A stretch of 64,000 nt of DNA, taken from assembly GCA_003254905.1 (NCBI GenBank), contig QANU01099655.1, positions 123,437 through 187,436 on the forward strand. The letters run 5' to 3'. The notes below the pieces were generated by a model that saw only the letters and a program-made list of their open reading frames with translations, had not been told where the DNA came from and ran no database searches. Below are positions 11,658-24,883 of this stretch, in pieces. The stretch comes from Nissolia schottii (Eukaryota > Streptophyta > Magnoliopsida > Fabales > Fabaceae). A program made the position numbers and the translations under genes. The number at the start of each line of letters is the position of its first letter. The first letter of the stretch is position 1.

Positions 11658-13872
11658 ATGACGAACCAGAAGAATGTGGTGGGTCCAGATGTCATGCTTG
11701 TTGCCTTAGCAGCCTCGATTTCCAACTCCCCGCTGCTGCCAAATGCGGTTCTTGGCGGATTTATGACTACTCTTTCCCACAACAATAAACTCATGATGAG
11801 GAAAAGGTTGGATCAGTTTCGAGATGGTGGCGATGATGATGATGATGATGATGATGCCAAAGTTAACACATGGATTGATTCAATGAGAGCCTCTTCTCCC
11901 ACTCGCGCCAAATCCTCTGCCTTAACTACCGCTACTTCAGATAGCCAAGAAAAAAATCCTTGGATTGTAAGCACGAGACGAGACCCCTTCCCTGATTCTG
12001 TGTTTTGTGTTGTGTTGAGTGAGTGAATGACTCTGTGATGTTCTGTTCTGTTCTGTTTGCAGGTTTACCATCCTTCGGCGCTGAACGTGTTTGATCAGAT
12101 AATATATAACATGAAAGGAAAACAGATTGCAACGTTTCTTGACTACGATGGCACTCTCTCCCGAATTGTTGCGGATCCAGATAAAGCATTCATGACCAAA
12201 AAGGTTTCACTTTTGTTATAACGATTCATTCTTGTGTTTCTCTTTCGAACAAACAATATGGCTCCTAGTTTTGAACTTTTCATTCATTTCAGATGAGAGC
12301 CACGCTAAAGGACATAGCAAGCCATTTCCCCACAGCCATCGTCACTGGAAGGTCCAGGGACAAGGTACATTTTTTTTTCTTCTTACGAGTGATTGTTTAA
12401 TTTATTGAAATAATTGTTAAATTGATTTCTTATTGCCATCCATAATTAATTAAGACTCGCCTCTTTTCTTATTTTTTAATTTTTGTCAGGTGTATAACTT
12501 TGTGAAATTGACGGAAGTGTACTACGCTGGAAGCCATGGCATGGACATTAAGGGTCCAACGAAGGGCAAAAGTCCTAAGAAAGTGAGGGTTTTTTTTTTC
12601 TCCGTCACTAATTAATTAACGCTCAGAAAATTTATCTTCATGTTCTTTCTGCTAAGCTTCGTTACCTTGTTGCTTTGTTTCAGGGAAATAACAAGGCATT
12701 GCTCTGCCAACCCGCAAGTAAATTCCTACCCATGATTGAAGAGGTTCGTTTCCTCTCATTTTTTTTTTGAAAAAAAAAATAAATTGGCATTTGAGACAAC
12801 ACATAAAGATATTAATTGCGTCGTTATCAAAATTTCAGGTGTACAAAATCCTGTTAGAAAAAACAAAGTGTGTCCCAGGGGCTAAGGTAGAGAACAACAA
12901 ATTCTGCTTGTCCGTGCATTTTCGGTGCGTTGACGAAAAGGTACCAGTCAACATAATATTTAATTGCTCAATTTTGTTGAATTACCTAACCCGCACACCC
13001 GAGAAAATAAAAACATTTATTGTTTGATAATTACCGCTTAATATGTAACAATTCCACCCATTCTGTTTTTCTTTTACTAGTGTTGGGCAGCATTGGCGGA
13101 GCAAGTTCGATTGGTGCTCAATGACTACCCAAAACTTAGGCTAACCCAAGGAAGAAAAGTCTTAGAGATTCGTCCAACCATCAAATGGGACAAGGGCAAC
13201 GCTCTTGAATTCTTGTTAGAATCGCTGGGTGAGTGTATATATTATTAGATTAGATGCAAAATTAGCATTGCTTTAGGCACATAAATATGATGTTATTAGT
13301 TATTAGCCATGTATATATGTTCTAATTAATTAATTATCACATTTTTAATTATTTGTAGGATATCAAAATTCTAATGACGTATTTCCAATCTATATTGGTG
13401 ATGATCGAACTGACGAGGATGCTTTTAAGGTAAATGCAGCCACCTATCTAGCTAGTTAAGTGTATAGATATTGCAATTAATATATATTTTTAACTAATTA
13501 ACTTGTTTACACTTATAATCATAATCAGGTTTTGCGCAGCAGGGGTCATGGGATTGGGATTCTTGTGTCTAGAGTTCCGAAAGACACAGCTGCTTCCTAC
13601 ACATTGAAAGATCCATCAGAGGCAAGTCCAATATATACATATCCCCAAAATATCCAACATATGATTTTTATATAAATTTTTGGCAGTGATTAACCTAAGC
13701 ATTAATCTTGAATTGTATAGATGAATCATGTGAATCTGATCAGCAATATATATATAAATAAATTAACAATATCTTTATGCTTGATTACATACAGGTTGAG
13801 CAATTTTTGCGGCGTCTAGTGGAGTGGAAAAGATCGAATAATGTGACCCCCCACAAATGTATAGAGATGTAG
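11658..13872 (+). CDS. TPP: Trehalose-6-phosphate phosphatase, ten exons
   Basis: Removes phosphate from trehalose 6-phosphate to give trehalose, the second step of plant trehalose synthesis, so it sets the level of the sugar signal T6P. Exons: 11658-11966, 12063-12203, 12293-12364, 12490-12582, 12684-12743, 12839-12940, 13081-13228, 13359-13429, 13529-13621, 13795-13872; together 388 aa, normal for plant TPPs. HAD motif I DYDGTL is at residues 130-135, motif II IVTGR at 166-170, [12 protein letters not shown] near 186-197, GRKVLEIRP at 283-291 and the acidic motif GDDRTDED at 322-329. The N-terminal part carries [11 protein letters not shown], conserved in plant TPPs, after an eight-residue Asp run encoded by GAT repeats. 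All exon joins keep frame. Nine introns are needed; eight are GT-AG and intron 9 is GC-AG (donor GAG|GCAAGT at 13622). The first ATG after the likely TATA box was chosen. All catalytic motifs are present, so it looks functional. Confidence 0.95.
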
Positions 13873-16034
13873 ATGTAGATTATTAGATTATCTATTCAAG
13901 GAATTGACACCACCTCAGAATTTGATGAAGGGGGTGTATCGAATTGTATCTTTCTTTTTCTTGTTGAAAAATTGGGGAAATAGTATTTTTTTCCATTATT
14001 AATTTTAAATTTTTAAAGGGAGAAAGTCCAAAATGGATGATACATATTCTCTTGGCAAGTTTGTTTGTTTGCATGCGCATGCGGATAGCGAGAGACAGAT
14101 GTTTTAAGCCGCAGTTTTACAAAATGGGGCGTCAACGTTGTTGCTCTGAATTGTACTTATCGTACATGTGGCCAATTTATACTGAAAATATGATAATTAC
14201 ATACCGCAACTTGAAAAGCTGATTTAGACAATCAGAAATACTACAAAAATGAGTTATTCGAAGATATTTAATAAAGCAGCTTTCTTAACATTTTGTCCAA
14301 CTTAAAAAAAGATTATATAAGATGGTAATGATGTAAATTAAAAGAAGAAATGAATGTATATTGTATTAGACATTCACTAGCTAAAAGAGACTTAAGCCCT
14401 CTTTTCCTTCTACAGTCTGCTCACAGTTGAAAAAGGCACACTTTATGTATTAATCATATATAAATTCTCAACTTGTATGGAGTATCACTTTTCCAGTCTT
14501 CTTGTTTCAACTTGTATCAAACACAAATTTAGTAATAAATATCACACCTTTAAAACCTCTCAATAAAGGAAGAGCAAAATTTTTCTATATATACAACTTT
14601 TTTTGTCCCATGTTATCTCCCCCTTTGAGATTATACACAAAAATAAAAAAATTCTAAAATCAAGAGTGGATTATTTATATAATATAATCAGCTCTTATTT
14701 AAATTTTAACACATACTTAATAAATGGAGTAGATTCATTAAAAGTTTGTCATTCTTAAATTTGTATGAAGAGTATAAATAAACCCACATAAAAAAGAGTA
14801 TATGTTCGAAAAAGATAATATTTCAAAAGTTCTAGTCTCACATTGGTTAGCTCCCAAACCCTGTGAATGTTTATATACCTTTAGTGGTTGTTGAATTGGC
14901 AAAAGGAGTTGAAAAGGGTATTGGGCGCGCGCGCATGAGTCAAAGCCATTTGGGCTTGTTAAAGTACAAATCAACGAATTTGCCCTCTGCGGTAGGATAA
15001 AGAATGTCCCGATCTTTTTACAAAATTATTGTTTGGACTATTGCAGCTTATCTAAGAAACCAAAAATTTTCATGTGCACCGTCCAAAGTCCACCACCGTC
15101 CAAATATTAATGGCTTGTCACCCACCATCTGACCATCCACCACTGTCCAAGAATTAATTTCCACTAACCTTGGAAAACTACAGATTTTTTCCTATAAAAA
15201 CCAACCATGTTTTCGCATTTGACACACCTACTACATTCGCTTCTTCTTCGTTCCTTGGGCAAAGTAATTCTCGCCAGTTCTGTCACCCAGATATTGATCT
15301 GGAAGATGCTATTTTATCCTGGGGGAGTGTTCGAATTAACACCCGAATAATACTCTCGATGACAACGAATTTGTTTTCGTGACTCAGCACGTTCTCCTTC
15401 TCGTCCTCCTATTGCTGTTATCCTCTCCATTTCCAACAGTATAAAAAAATAGTAGTAAAATTTGTATTGAAATATGAGAATAATAGATAATATGAAGAAA
15501 AAAAAACATTTTTAAAGTGATAGATAATAAGAGATAGACAAAATAGTATAATATATTGTCCAAGTTATATATATTTTTTCAATTATCAAATGAAGCAAAA
15601 ATTAGACACAAATAATGTCTTCTAACTAATCTTAAAATTAATCAATTTTTACTTTGGTTAATAATAAGAAAAAAAGAAATAGAAAACTTTATTAGATCGT
15701 TCATAAATCATTTCTCTTTTTGTTTACTACTACAATGTTAAGGTTATTTTATTAATTGTCAAGATTTGGACCTCGATTGTGCCATAAATTCAGGTTTGTG
15801 GATATGGATGATCACTGACCAACTTCATATGCCATATGGCATAAATATATATATTGTAAACTAAAGAGAGTAGTCAATTATGGATATCAGTGTTCTCGGG
15901 AAGTCCGGCTTATTCAGTTTGGCATCCAATTAAATGAGGCTAAAGCAAATTAAAGATACGAAAGCCATGTGAAATCTTGAATTTGGTGTCTCTACCCTCA
16001 TTTCTACATCAAAGGCATATATTAGTTTTTGTGG

Positions 16035-16035
<1 letters not shown>

Positions 16036-16080
<45 letters not shown>
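16036..16080 (+). repeat. Compound (GT)n(AT)n microsatellite
   Basis: GTGTGTGTGTGT passes directly into about sixteen TA units. Confidence 0.9.
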
Positions 16081-16081
<1 letters not shown>

Positions 16082-17386
16082 CAGGTGTCAAGGTTCTAAT
16101 GTATGAATAGATTCTCTACTTTTCTAAATTGGAAAATACATATGATCTTTATACGTGTATATTGTGAAGTATTCATTCTCCGCTCAATATGTTGTGAATT
16201 ATTATTGAGTGAGTAACTAGAGAAACTCTTTTGTACCACTCGAAGTGGTACAGACACACCTAACACCCAAGAAATAAAATCACATGGTGGGGAACAAAAT
16301 TTTTCGGTCTCATTTGTGTATCTCCTTCTCTATTTATTAATAAAAATTATGAATAATTTAAAATGACTTTGACAGAAATTGTGAGTAAAATAATGCAAGT
16401 TGTTACCATATAATTGAAGGAGGAGAAAGAATGATACAAGAAATTGAAACGAGATTTTCATCCCAAGGTGAATCTCATGTTTGTGGGTGGAGTTGAGTGT
16501 TTGCTCATAAGTATTTAATGTGGCATAATTTATGATTGTAAATGACTAAGTATGTCTTTCCATGACTCCATCCACTCTTTATCATGATTTCTGTAAAAAA
16601 GAAAAAAAAATTAAAATATTCAATCTAATTTAAACTATTAGTATTTAAACATTAATGTTATAAACCCAACTAACTCGCCCTCTTGTAAGAGGTAGGAATC
16701 TCTTTTTAAAAAAAAATGGATTCCCAAAACTCATTCAAAACCACGAGTTAAGGATGAAACATAGACCACCTTAAGCAATATATGTTGGCCAATCTCTGGT
16801 TAGATTCCTTTGACTCCTCAGCATATTGCTCTAAGAATATATATAAATAGTGAATTATGAGAGGCGTTTACGCTTGGTGCAGTTAAAAATTTCTCTGAAA
16901 AGATGCCCCGTGTCACCTATTTAGTGGCACTCACAGCTTAAGAACTGTACGCTTGTTGATATCGCATTGATCGATATTTGAATTTATTCTAGAGAAACGT
17001 AGGAACTTCTACCTATTTGTTTTTTTTTAATTAAATATTTGAGCTATTTCTACTATAATTATCACAAGTACGGTTTGGTTTGGATTGATCACTAATTGTA
17101 GAAAAAGGGTCAGAACAAAAGTCTGAGTTTTACATGCATATCCGGTATCGTTTATTGTTACATATCTAGCTAGCCTGATAAATCCAACAATGAATCGCAC
17201 AAATTACAGAAGCAAAAAAAAAAAAAAAAGGAAAAAGAAGGGAAAAATCAAAAGTCCAAGAACATGTGACAAATAAATTCACATTGTACTACACATAAAG
17301 CTTGTAATTCATGCTTTGGCTTACGTCCATGTAATAATTGTTCAAAGGGGCCAAGCTGGAAACTGTGATGGCTCCTCCTTTGATTT

Positions 17387-17390
<4 letters not shown>

Positions 17391-17440
<50 letters not shown>
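17391..17440 (+). repeat. (TA)n microsatellite, 25 units
   Basis: Fifty bases of uninterrupted TA, the longest dinucleotide run in the window. Confidence 0.95.
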
Positions 17441-17444
<4 letters not shown>

Positions 17445-18722
17445 ATTATCCAATGTTTCTGTTTGCTAGCTAGGCTACTCTTTTCCTTACCCCGAATTAG
17501 TGCATTGCATTACTAAACTAGTTAATAAGACAACTAACAATGTTAAAGGATTAACCCTATGCTACAGCCCATGTCCATCATTTAGTCACAAAGACCTGGA
17601 GTACACAATTCCATTATTGTCCACACTCCTATTTCCATATATATGGTCAAGGTGCTGTGAATTTAGACACTTGTGTAGTCACTAAATATTAGAAATTAAA
17701 ATTGCATTGGAGCAGATATCTATATACTTTATAAACCTGCTCATTTCCTGTACCTGGTAGCTACTAGGCATTTTATCTTCACTCTTTTGTTTAGACAATT
17801 AAGACTTGGAAAAAGACATAAGCACAGGGGATAAATTTAATAATATGCCTGAATGGGACTAATAGAAGCGACTGGCACCATCACAGGGAGCCAGGAACTC
17901 TAAATCTGGAGCATATTTTATTAATTATGTGATGATGATCATTATATAATTATCACAAGACAGTGCCTAAAGCTAATTAAAGGGAAGATCTTGAGATAAT
18001 AAACAAAGAGAAGCATTTGTTACGGTAGAGGATATTTGGTGTTTGTTTCTAACTCCCAACACCGTACCCCTTACAAGTTTTGCATTTAACAATTGAAAGT
18101 CCCATCCTTGTTTAATTAATTAGGATATTAATTACTTAAACCTAATTAAAGAGATGTACTAAAACGTTGGGCGCCAAGATATGGGAGAGCCCACCTAGCT
18201 CAATCAAATATCCACCAAAGTGGTATCTCAAAATAGTAATATTTTAATACAAATGCAGGAGATCTGATCTATATAGTTTAGGGGGGGGGGGGTGTTATTT
18301 TCAAGGGGTTAGGTGTGTGAAAGGGAAGCCCACTACTTTGTGAATCTTATGAATGGTTGAGGAGGAGTTGGAATCCACTCAAAGTGCTTGATTTGAAGAA
18401 GACATTGGGATTCTTATAATGGGGACCCCAAACATGGTTCCAAGAACCCATCCATGCCTTCATTATCATACGTGTAAAGGATAGGTTGCCACTAGATTCA
18501 GTTTCATCATTGGTGCCTTAATTAAACTAAGTCTTAGAAGCCCCCCAATTATTGGTAGAAAACGGGCACTACTCCCACAACACACATCTTCTAATTAAAC
18601 CCCTCATTATGCTAGCTAAAGCTGATCAGCTTTATTTCACTCATGTATATGTGTATTATTTGCAGGAGAATGCACATGTATGTGAGATCAAAGTCTTACA
18701 ACATTGAAAAAGTACTAGTAAC

Positions 18723-19060
18723 AGTTTTGTTTGTTTGTTTGTTTGTTTTTTTAGATAATTATTCAACAAGGCTCAAAACTCTCCCATACCATAGAAGCAA
18801 AACACGATATTATCAAATATCTGACCAATAATTAAACACCAAAAATAAAACTAGCAAAAAAGACATCTCAAACTGAGAGACAACAACTATCAACCAAAGC
18901 AAAACCGCTATACTTTTTATCAACATCTCAAATACACTGACCCCATGAAAAGCTTAACTCCAATTTGAGCTCTTCAGACATCACTTTATAAGAAGCACCA
19001 AGCCAAGCAAATTCCCCCACAGCTAGGGTCAAGACAGGACCCTAACAAATTTTTGCCAGA
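18723..19060 (-). mobile_element. Possible LINE-like 3' end with (AAAC)n tail
   Basis: On the - strand, unique-looking sequence runs into CTAAAAAAAC and then a run of AAAC repeats (18723-18752 on the + strand). An A-rich simple-repeat tail after such sequence fits a retroposed 3' end. No coding domain is recognised and no target duplication found, so a plain microsatellite is the alternative. Confidence 0.25.
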
Positions 19061-20123
19061 TTTTTTATTAACTATAATTAATTGTACTTTTAAGTCATTC
19101 TCAATTTGAAAACCCTACAAAAAAAAGTGCAATCTTAACTTCATAATACACTGCAAAGAATGCTATACACTTTTTGAATTCATATTATAAAGTCCATGAT
19201 TTAGTACAGCTAGCATCCCCAAATATATATCAGCTCTAATACTAAGTCCAAATCATTGAAGCCTAACCCAGTGATATAAAACTTCCAACATTATTCATGA
19301 GTTGAGTGAAGAGAATATATAATAGAGCCTAGCCACTACATATTCGTTTGAGAGAGATTCTTATATGATATTAGAGTTGTGCCTATTGAAAAAGATTCTT
19401 TACTTCATATATTATGGGTGATTATCAAGGCACTAAGATTTATATGTCTTTCTGTTTAAGTTATATAGCTTTAATTTAATTTTATTTTTTTGGTAAAGTT
19501 AATATAAGCTTTATTTGGTACATACAGGAATATAAGCTTTATGCTACCAATAAACCACACCTGAGAATAAAGAAATAAGAAAATTTGTAATTGTTAAGAA
19601 TACACTGATCTGCGTCCATAAGTTGACAAACCAAGCCCATGCATCTCATTAGGATACTTTTATGACTTTCCCAGTTCTCACCATAGAATATAAATATATA
19701 TTCTTGCGACCTGGACAGTCAGTGTTATATATATTGTTTAATTACTACTAGAGTACTATTGTTGATTGATTTTGTTCAATAATTATAAGTTAGTAGCTAG
19801 CTAGCTACCACTCCATAAGGTTCTCTGGAATGCATTATTTTTGCATTTGAGACTCAATAATGGATCTCCATATGGGTGTACCTGCTCTGCTCTCTGCCAA
19901 AAGACATATATATTGGTCCCCGCATTGAGGGTCGAGCACATATAGGTGTTCAATGTTCAATGTTCTATATGTAATCAATTAATGCCAAAATATAAGAAAC
20001 GTCGTACGTTGTTGGTTAGCACTAGGTGGGAATTGAATAATTGGATCAACTATGCTTGTGGTTCTCAACAGTTTGCTGCTCTTGGAGGGAGCAAAATTGT
20101 GCACATTTTTTTATATTGTATAG

Positions 20124-20124
20124 T

Positions 20125-20155
<31 letters not shown>
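20124..20155 (+). repeat. Compound (AC)n(AT)n microsatellite
   Basis: About eleven AC units followed by five AT units. Confidence 0.9.
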
Positions 20156-20917
20156 AATAAAAAGTGTTGTTATTGCTGGTATCTAGCCCTTCATTCATGG
20201 TTGATTAATTTGAAGGACATGTATTGCGAAAGAGAAAGTGTTATGCTCATTAGCTAAAAAGATATACATTTTAAAAAAATGTATAGCTGATTATATATTA
20301 TAGCATAGCTTTCGGCTATCATATATACATGCATCCAATTAGCTCTTCAATCGGACAGATGTAGCCATAACTAGCAAGGCATTTCGCTTTGGTGACTATA
20401 CATTGCCAAAGAATATGCTTATATGGGTTGGATATTCTAACCTGCAATATTTTAATGACGAGTAGCACCATTGCAATTATATAGACCACTTAATATTGCT
20501 CAGGAAGGGAGGCGTTTGGATGTATATGCCAATTATTCTAAGGCTTGGTTTCTCCTTTTCAAGCATTTGACTGAACAAACTGGATAGTGTGCCCTGATTT
20601 GCACCCTATCAATATTGTGGGATTTCGAGGGAAAAATATATATGTACTGCCAAACGGGACAGTTGCCCTAATTTTGTTTAGGAAAATGATATTTGGACTT
20701 CATTGCTGATTAATATTACATTCTTTTCAAAACTTTATAAGGAAATTTTACACATGAATAATTCATGAGAGACAAAAGTTTATAAATTATACTATTGATT
20801 ATTGAAATACTATTTAGTCCGAAAGTTTTTTTTTTTAATTATTTAGTCCGAAAGTTACTTTCATATTTGTGCTATGAAAATGAATGAATGGTATGCTTTT
20901 TCATGACATCTATTTGG

Positions 20918-21132
20918 TGTGAGATTTCATGGTTAATCAGAGATGATAAATAAAGAAATAAAAAAAACAATCTAGGATTGTATTATTGAATTAGTGTATT
21001 GAGTACAATAAGCTTAGGCCTATTTATAGGTATAGGAAAATAGATCAACATAATGACAAAATTAGGATAATATCAAATGAAATTAGAACTAAATCAATCT
21101 AATATATTCTAGATTTAATGTTATTCTTAACA
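20918..21132 (-). repeat. LTR of the miniature retroelement (3' copy)
   Basis: Direct partner of 24664-24883. It starts TGTGAG and ends TTAACA on the + strand. Both copies keep AAGCTTAGGCCTATTTATAG, in which the - strand carries a TATAAATA promoter box. Confidence 0.85.
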
Positions 21133-21359
21133 CACTCCCTCAAGCTAAAGCTCCATTGGCTTTCAGCTGGTCATAAGCGAAGGTTGTCAGGGAAAAACAA
21201 GAGCAGTGCCAAGAACTTGTACGAAAATAAGGAGTTGGGTCCTCTGAACGTAAATAGAATGTAAATAGAACGACAAGCTGGCTGGAACCAACAAAAGTGA
21301 GAGGCAACAATCCAAGGCTATGCGGAGGCAACAATAGGAAACAATCTAGGGTTGCGCAG

Positions 21360-24349
21360 TGTAACATCCCATTTTTTTCCTTAGCAAAGATTTCATAAAT
21401 TAAACAGGGGAACACGCCCTCACATAAACTCTTAGGTTAAAAGTGCCTGTAGAAATAATTCTACATATTTTTACAAAATTCTGCAGACACTAGAACAGAC
21501 CCTTTTTGTCGTCTGAGGACAACCGCGCGTCCAAAGTACCCGTAAAAGGTACAACTACAGACAAGAATTTACAAACACCTCAAATGAACCTAGATTATTA
21601 CTTATAAAAATTAAGGGATCACAAGGGCGTGATTGAAATATTTTTAGGATAACCATACGCGAAGTACCAGAAATGGGAACGATAAAACCTGATCAAAATT
21701 GATCTGCCAGAGACCTTTAATTCTCGACCACACAAGTGGCCAAGACACAAAGGCCTTACATGGCCAAGAAGGAGCCAAGTGTGGTCAAAGGGGTCAAAAG
21801 GTGGGTGAGTCATATGGTGACTCATGAAAATGATATGTAGTAAAAGACAAAATAAGGGCATTTTGGAAATTTTGCCCCAAGGGCAAAATTGAAAAGAGGA
21901 AATTCGGCCAAGAGGCCTATAAATACCCCCAAACCTGAAATTTTGTGGAGAAATTAGAAAACCCAGAGAACCCAGAGACTTTCTACATCACACCCAGTCT
22001 AGATTCTTCAGAAATTCCCTAACCTTAACCCACAAATAGCCCTCAAAATCCCTAGAGAAAGGTTGGAGAAATTCAGCCCAAGAAAAACTAGGAGATACCA
22101 TAGCCAGTTAGAACTCCGCAGGAACCACCGAAGCCGACAAACGTGGGTAAACCGACATAATCACTGTCTATGTGATTTAAGATGTATGATGATGTTTGTG
22201 CTATGTTTTATGTTAGATATATCTGTGGTTAGGACCTTTTATGTGACCTTGGTGTATATATATGTTGTTGATGATTGTCTGGATCTGTTGGTTCTGTCTG
22301 TGATTCTGTTAGAATTTAGGAATGCCTAAGACAAAAATAGGCATATGACACGATTTTGAAGGAAACTGTATGCTGAGATTTTACCATGAAAAACTAATGT
22401 TATTTTTTTGGCTCTACACGAAAAATTGAGTGGGGATGTCAAGTTTCATGATTTTTGGAGTCCCCGATGAATTTCTCAGCAAACAGGCAGAAAACGGGAT
22501 TTTTATGAAAAAGGACAAAATGGGAATTTCACGTCTTGGGACTGAAAAACTGGGTTTGTTTTCAGAAAATATGAGTTTAGAACTATCAAAAACCTTAAGG
22601 GCAAGTCTTGAGTCCATTGGGTTTTTGAGAACAAAAATTCCAAAGAAAACAGAGCGTTTACGGGGGCGAAACGATAATTTTGGGAAAAGGGGTAAATTTG
22701 TAATTTTGAAATGCTGAGTTCATAAACTGGGTTTTTAGACATGAAAAATGATCTTAGGACTATAAAAAACCTTGGGGTAAAGTCTTAGACCTCTCTGGTT
22801 TCTGATCACTAATTTCTGACAAAAAACGGATGTATGCTGTGTGATTTTTAGAATAACTGCTGGATATGTTTGTTTATGTCTAGGAAATGCTTGAGCATGA
22901 AGTATTGAGCTATGTATATTCTATGTGGTACGTCTTATATAACTATGTGAGTTTATGCATGCTATGTGGTTTAAGGAATAAATGCTTAGATATGCTATGT
23001 TAGGTTTTAGCAAGTAGAAGTGTGTTTCCTATGCTTATGAGAACATGGTCATGGATGAATGATATATGATTAAATGATTATATGATTATCAACATGTGAA
23101 TACTTTATGAGGTATTGAATGATAGTTATGTTAAGAACATGATATGTGATGATTTGTATATAAATGTTACTTGTGCCTTATCATGCATATTAAGATAAGA
23201 ATATGACAACATGATATGACAAGATACGTGCATAAAAAGGATATGACATCATGCATATTAAGATACGAATATGACATCATGATATGACAAGACATGTGCA
23301 TTAAAAGGATACGACATCATGATATGGCAAGACATGTGCATTAAAAGGATAGGACATCATGATATGATAAGACATGTAAATTAAAGGATATGACATCATG
23401 CATATTAAGACACGAATATGAAATCATGATACGACAAGACATATAAATTAAAGGATATGACATCATGCATATTGAGACACGAATATGACATCATGACATG
23501 ACAAGACACGTGCATTAAAAGGATACGACATCATATTAAGATATGGATACGACATCATGATACGGCCTCTAGATGATCCTAGAGTATGGTATAATGAGGA
23601 CTTGTTTCCCTAAGAGTTAGGATAGAGAACAGATGACATAGATAATGAAAGAATAGGTCCCTCAGTCACGTAGTAATATACGTAGCCGATCAGGACTAGC
23701 AAAGATATTAATAACGAATAAGGATGTAGTAGAACTATGACACGTAGAGATCCCTGAGCGGCCTGGATCATAAATGAGAACAATAAGATTCCCCGAACCT
23801 AAGGTTGCCCACTGAGAACGCAACGTTCTCACCCCACTCGTTTATGACTCCAGGGACTAACGTCGAACAGAGGAAGGAATAATACTGAACCGACACTTGG
23901 GACAGACGCGTACGAGAAGACTAGTCACAAAGAAGTTTAGCAAGGGTTAAAGAGGAAATGTTCCTATTAGCCCTTAACACAGGATTGTAGAATAATTTAA
24001 CTAAAGTACCAAACTATGTGTGTACGAAAATCTAATACAGCTTATGTAAATTATTATGATGTTATGTGATGGACCACTTGTTTGCTTGTTGCTCTGATGC
24101 TGTTATATTTGAGAAATTATCCGTTAAGCATAGTACTTTACCGCTTGCCTTATAAATTCTATCCAACGCGTGACACCTATTTTATGTATAAAGATAAAGT
24201 TTCAAATGTTTCAAAACGGTCCATATTTTCTAACTAAGAAATATTTTTAAAGTTAAAAGTAGGGGCTAAAGTAACCCCAACCAAAGCAGATAACAACCTA
24301 GTGAGCATTTCTTATGACTATAGCATAAGCAGTTAGCTAGGGTGTTACA
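21360..24349 (+). mobile_element. Solo LTR, probably Ty3/gypsy, nested in the miniature retroelement
   Basis: Starts TGTAACATCCC and ends GGGTGTTACA, a short inverted pair typical of long plant gypsy LTRs (Tekay/Del-like). CGCAG flanks it on both sides (21355-21359, 24350-24354). At 2990 bp it is long for an LTR but within range for that group. A TATAAATA box at 21918-21925 gives it + orientation. No internal region or second LTR follows, so it is a solo LTR left by recombination. It must be younger than the element it interrupts. A minisatellite fills 23190-23580. Confidence 0.8.
23190..23580 (+). repeat. Two-unit minisatellite inside the solo LTR
   Basis: Two related units alternate irregularly. 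Unit A, about 39 bp, reads CATCATGATATGACAAGACA then TGTGCATTAAAAGGATACGA; unit B, about 28 bp, reads CATCATGCATATTAAGACAC then GAATATGA. Both share CATCATG and end in ATRYGA. About ten units are visible. Confidence 0.7.
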
Positions 24350-24663
24350 CGCAGAGGTAGCAACAAGAAACAATAAATCTGCACTGAGACAGAATAAGGC
24401 AACATCTGGAGGTTGCATACAGGCAGCAATAGGCATCATTGAACTACATGAAGGTAGCAAAGGTGACAATAAGTCAGGAAGCGACAATCAAAATGATGGT
24501 AGTGTTGTAGTTAACTAGGGTCGAGAAGCAGCGAACATAAGGCATATTGGAGAGCTTTACGGAGAATGGCAAAAGAGAGGTTTTGTAAAAGGTGGAGAGC
24601 CTAAGGTTTGAGGCAGCAGAAGCAGAAAGATGGCTCACGGTGAGTGCCATGTCTCTGATACCA

Positions 24664-24883
24664 TGTGAGGTTTCATGATTAATCAGAGATGATAAACAAA
24701 GAAATAATCAAAGAAAAGACAATCTAAGATTATATTATTGAGTCAGTGTATTGAGTACAATAAGCTTAGGCCTATTTATAGGCATAGGAAATAAATCAAC
24801 ATAATGACAAAATTAGGATAATATCAAATGAAATCGGAACTAAATCAATCTAATATATTTTAAATTTAATATTATTCTTAACA
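24664..24883 (-). repeat. LTR of the miniature retroelement (5' copy)
   Basis: Direct partner of 20918-21132. It is next to the tRNA-Met primer site at 24653-24663. Differences from its partner are mostly transitions, as expected for methylated, decaying repeats. Confidence 0.85.

Larger units (their letters stand above)
13873..20912. other. Gene-free spacer after TPP
   Basis: Begins with the TPP 3' UTR. It contains microsatellites, a poly-G run (18281-18292), a CG-alternating 11-mer (14923-14933), a short hairpin at 16232-16252 and the possible LINE tail at 18.7 kb. No gene seen. Confidence 0.6.
20918..24883 (-). mobile_element. Miniature LTR retroelement (TRIM-like), split by a solo LTR
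   Basis: Two direct repeats of 215 and 220 bp (20918-21132 and 24664-24883) start TG and end CA, and TTTGG flanks the pair (20913-20917, 24884-24888). Read on the - strand, a primer-binding site matching the 3' end of initiator tRNA-Met (TGGTATCAGAG, at 24653-24663) touches the first LTR, and a polypurine tract (at 21133-21146) touches the second. Without the nested insertion at 21355-24354, only about 0.53 kb lies between the LTRs and the element is about 0.97 kb. There is no room for gag or pol, which fits a TRIM or a deletion derivative of a Copia element. By eye the LTRs differ at about 14 sites plus two small indels, or 6-7%, suggesting a few million years. Confidence 0.85.

Noticed and set aside
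14923-14933. Alternating CG run as a Z-DNA site
   Set aside because: Only about eleven bases; too short to argue for function.
16232-16252. Nine-base-arm hairpin TGTACCACT/AGTGGTACA
   Set aside because: Perfect but isolated; no second end or target duplication, so it is not called as an element.
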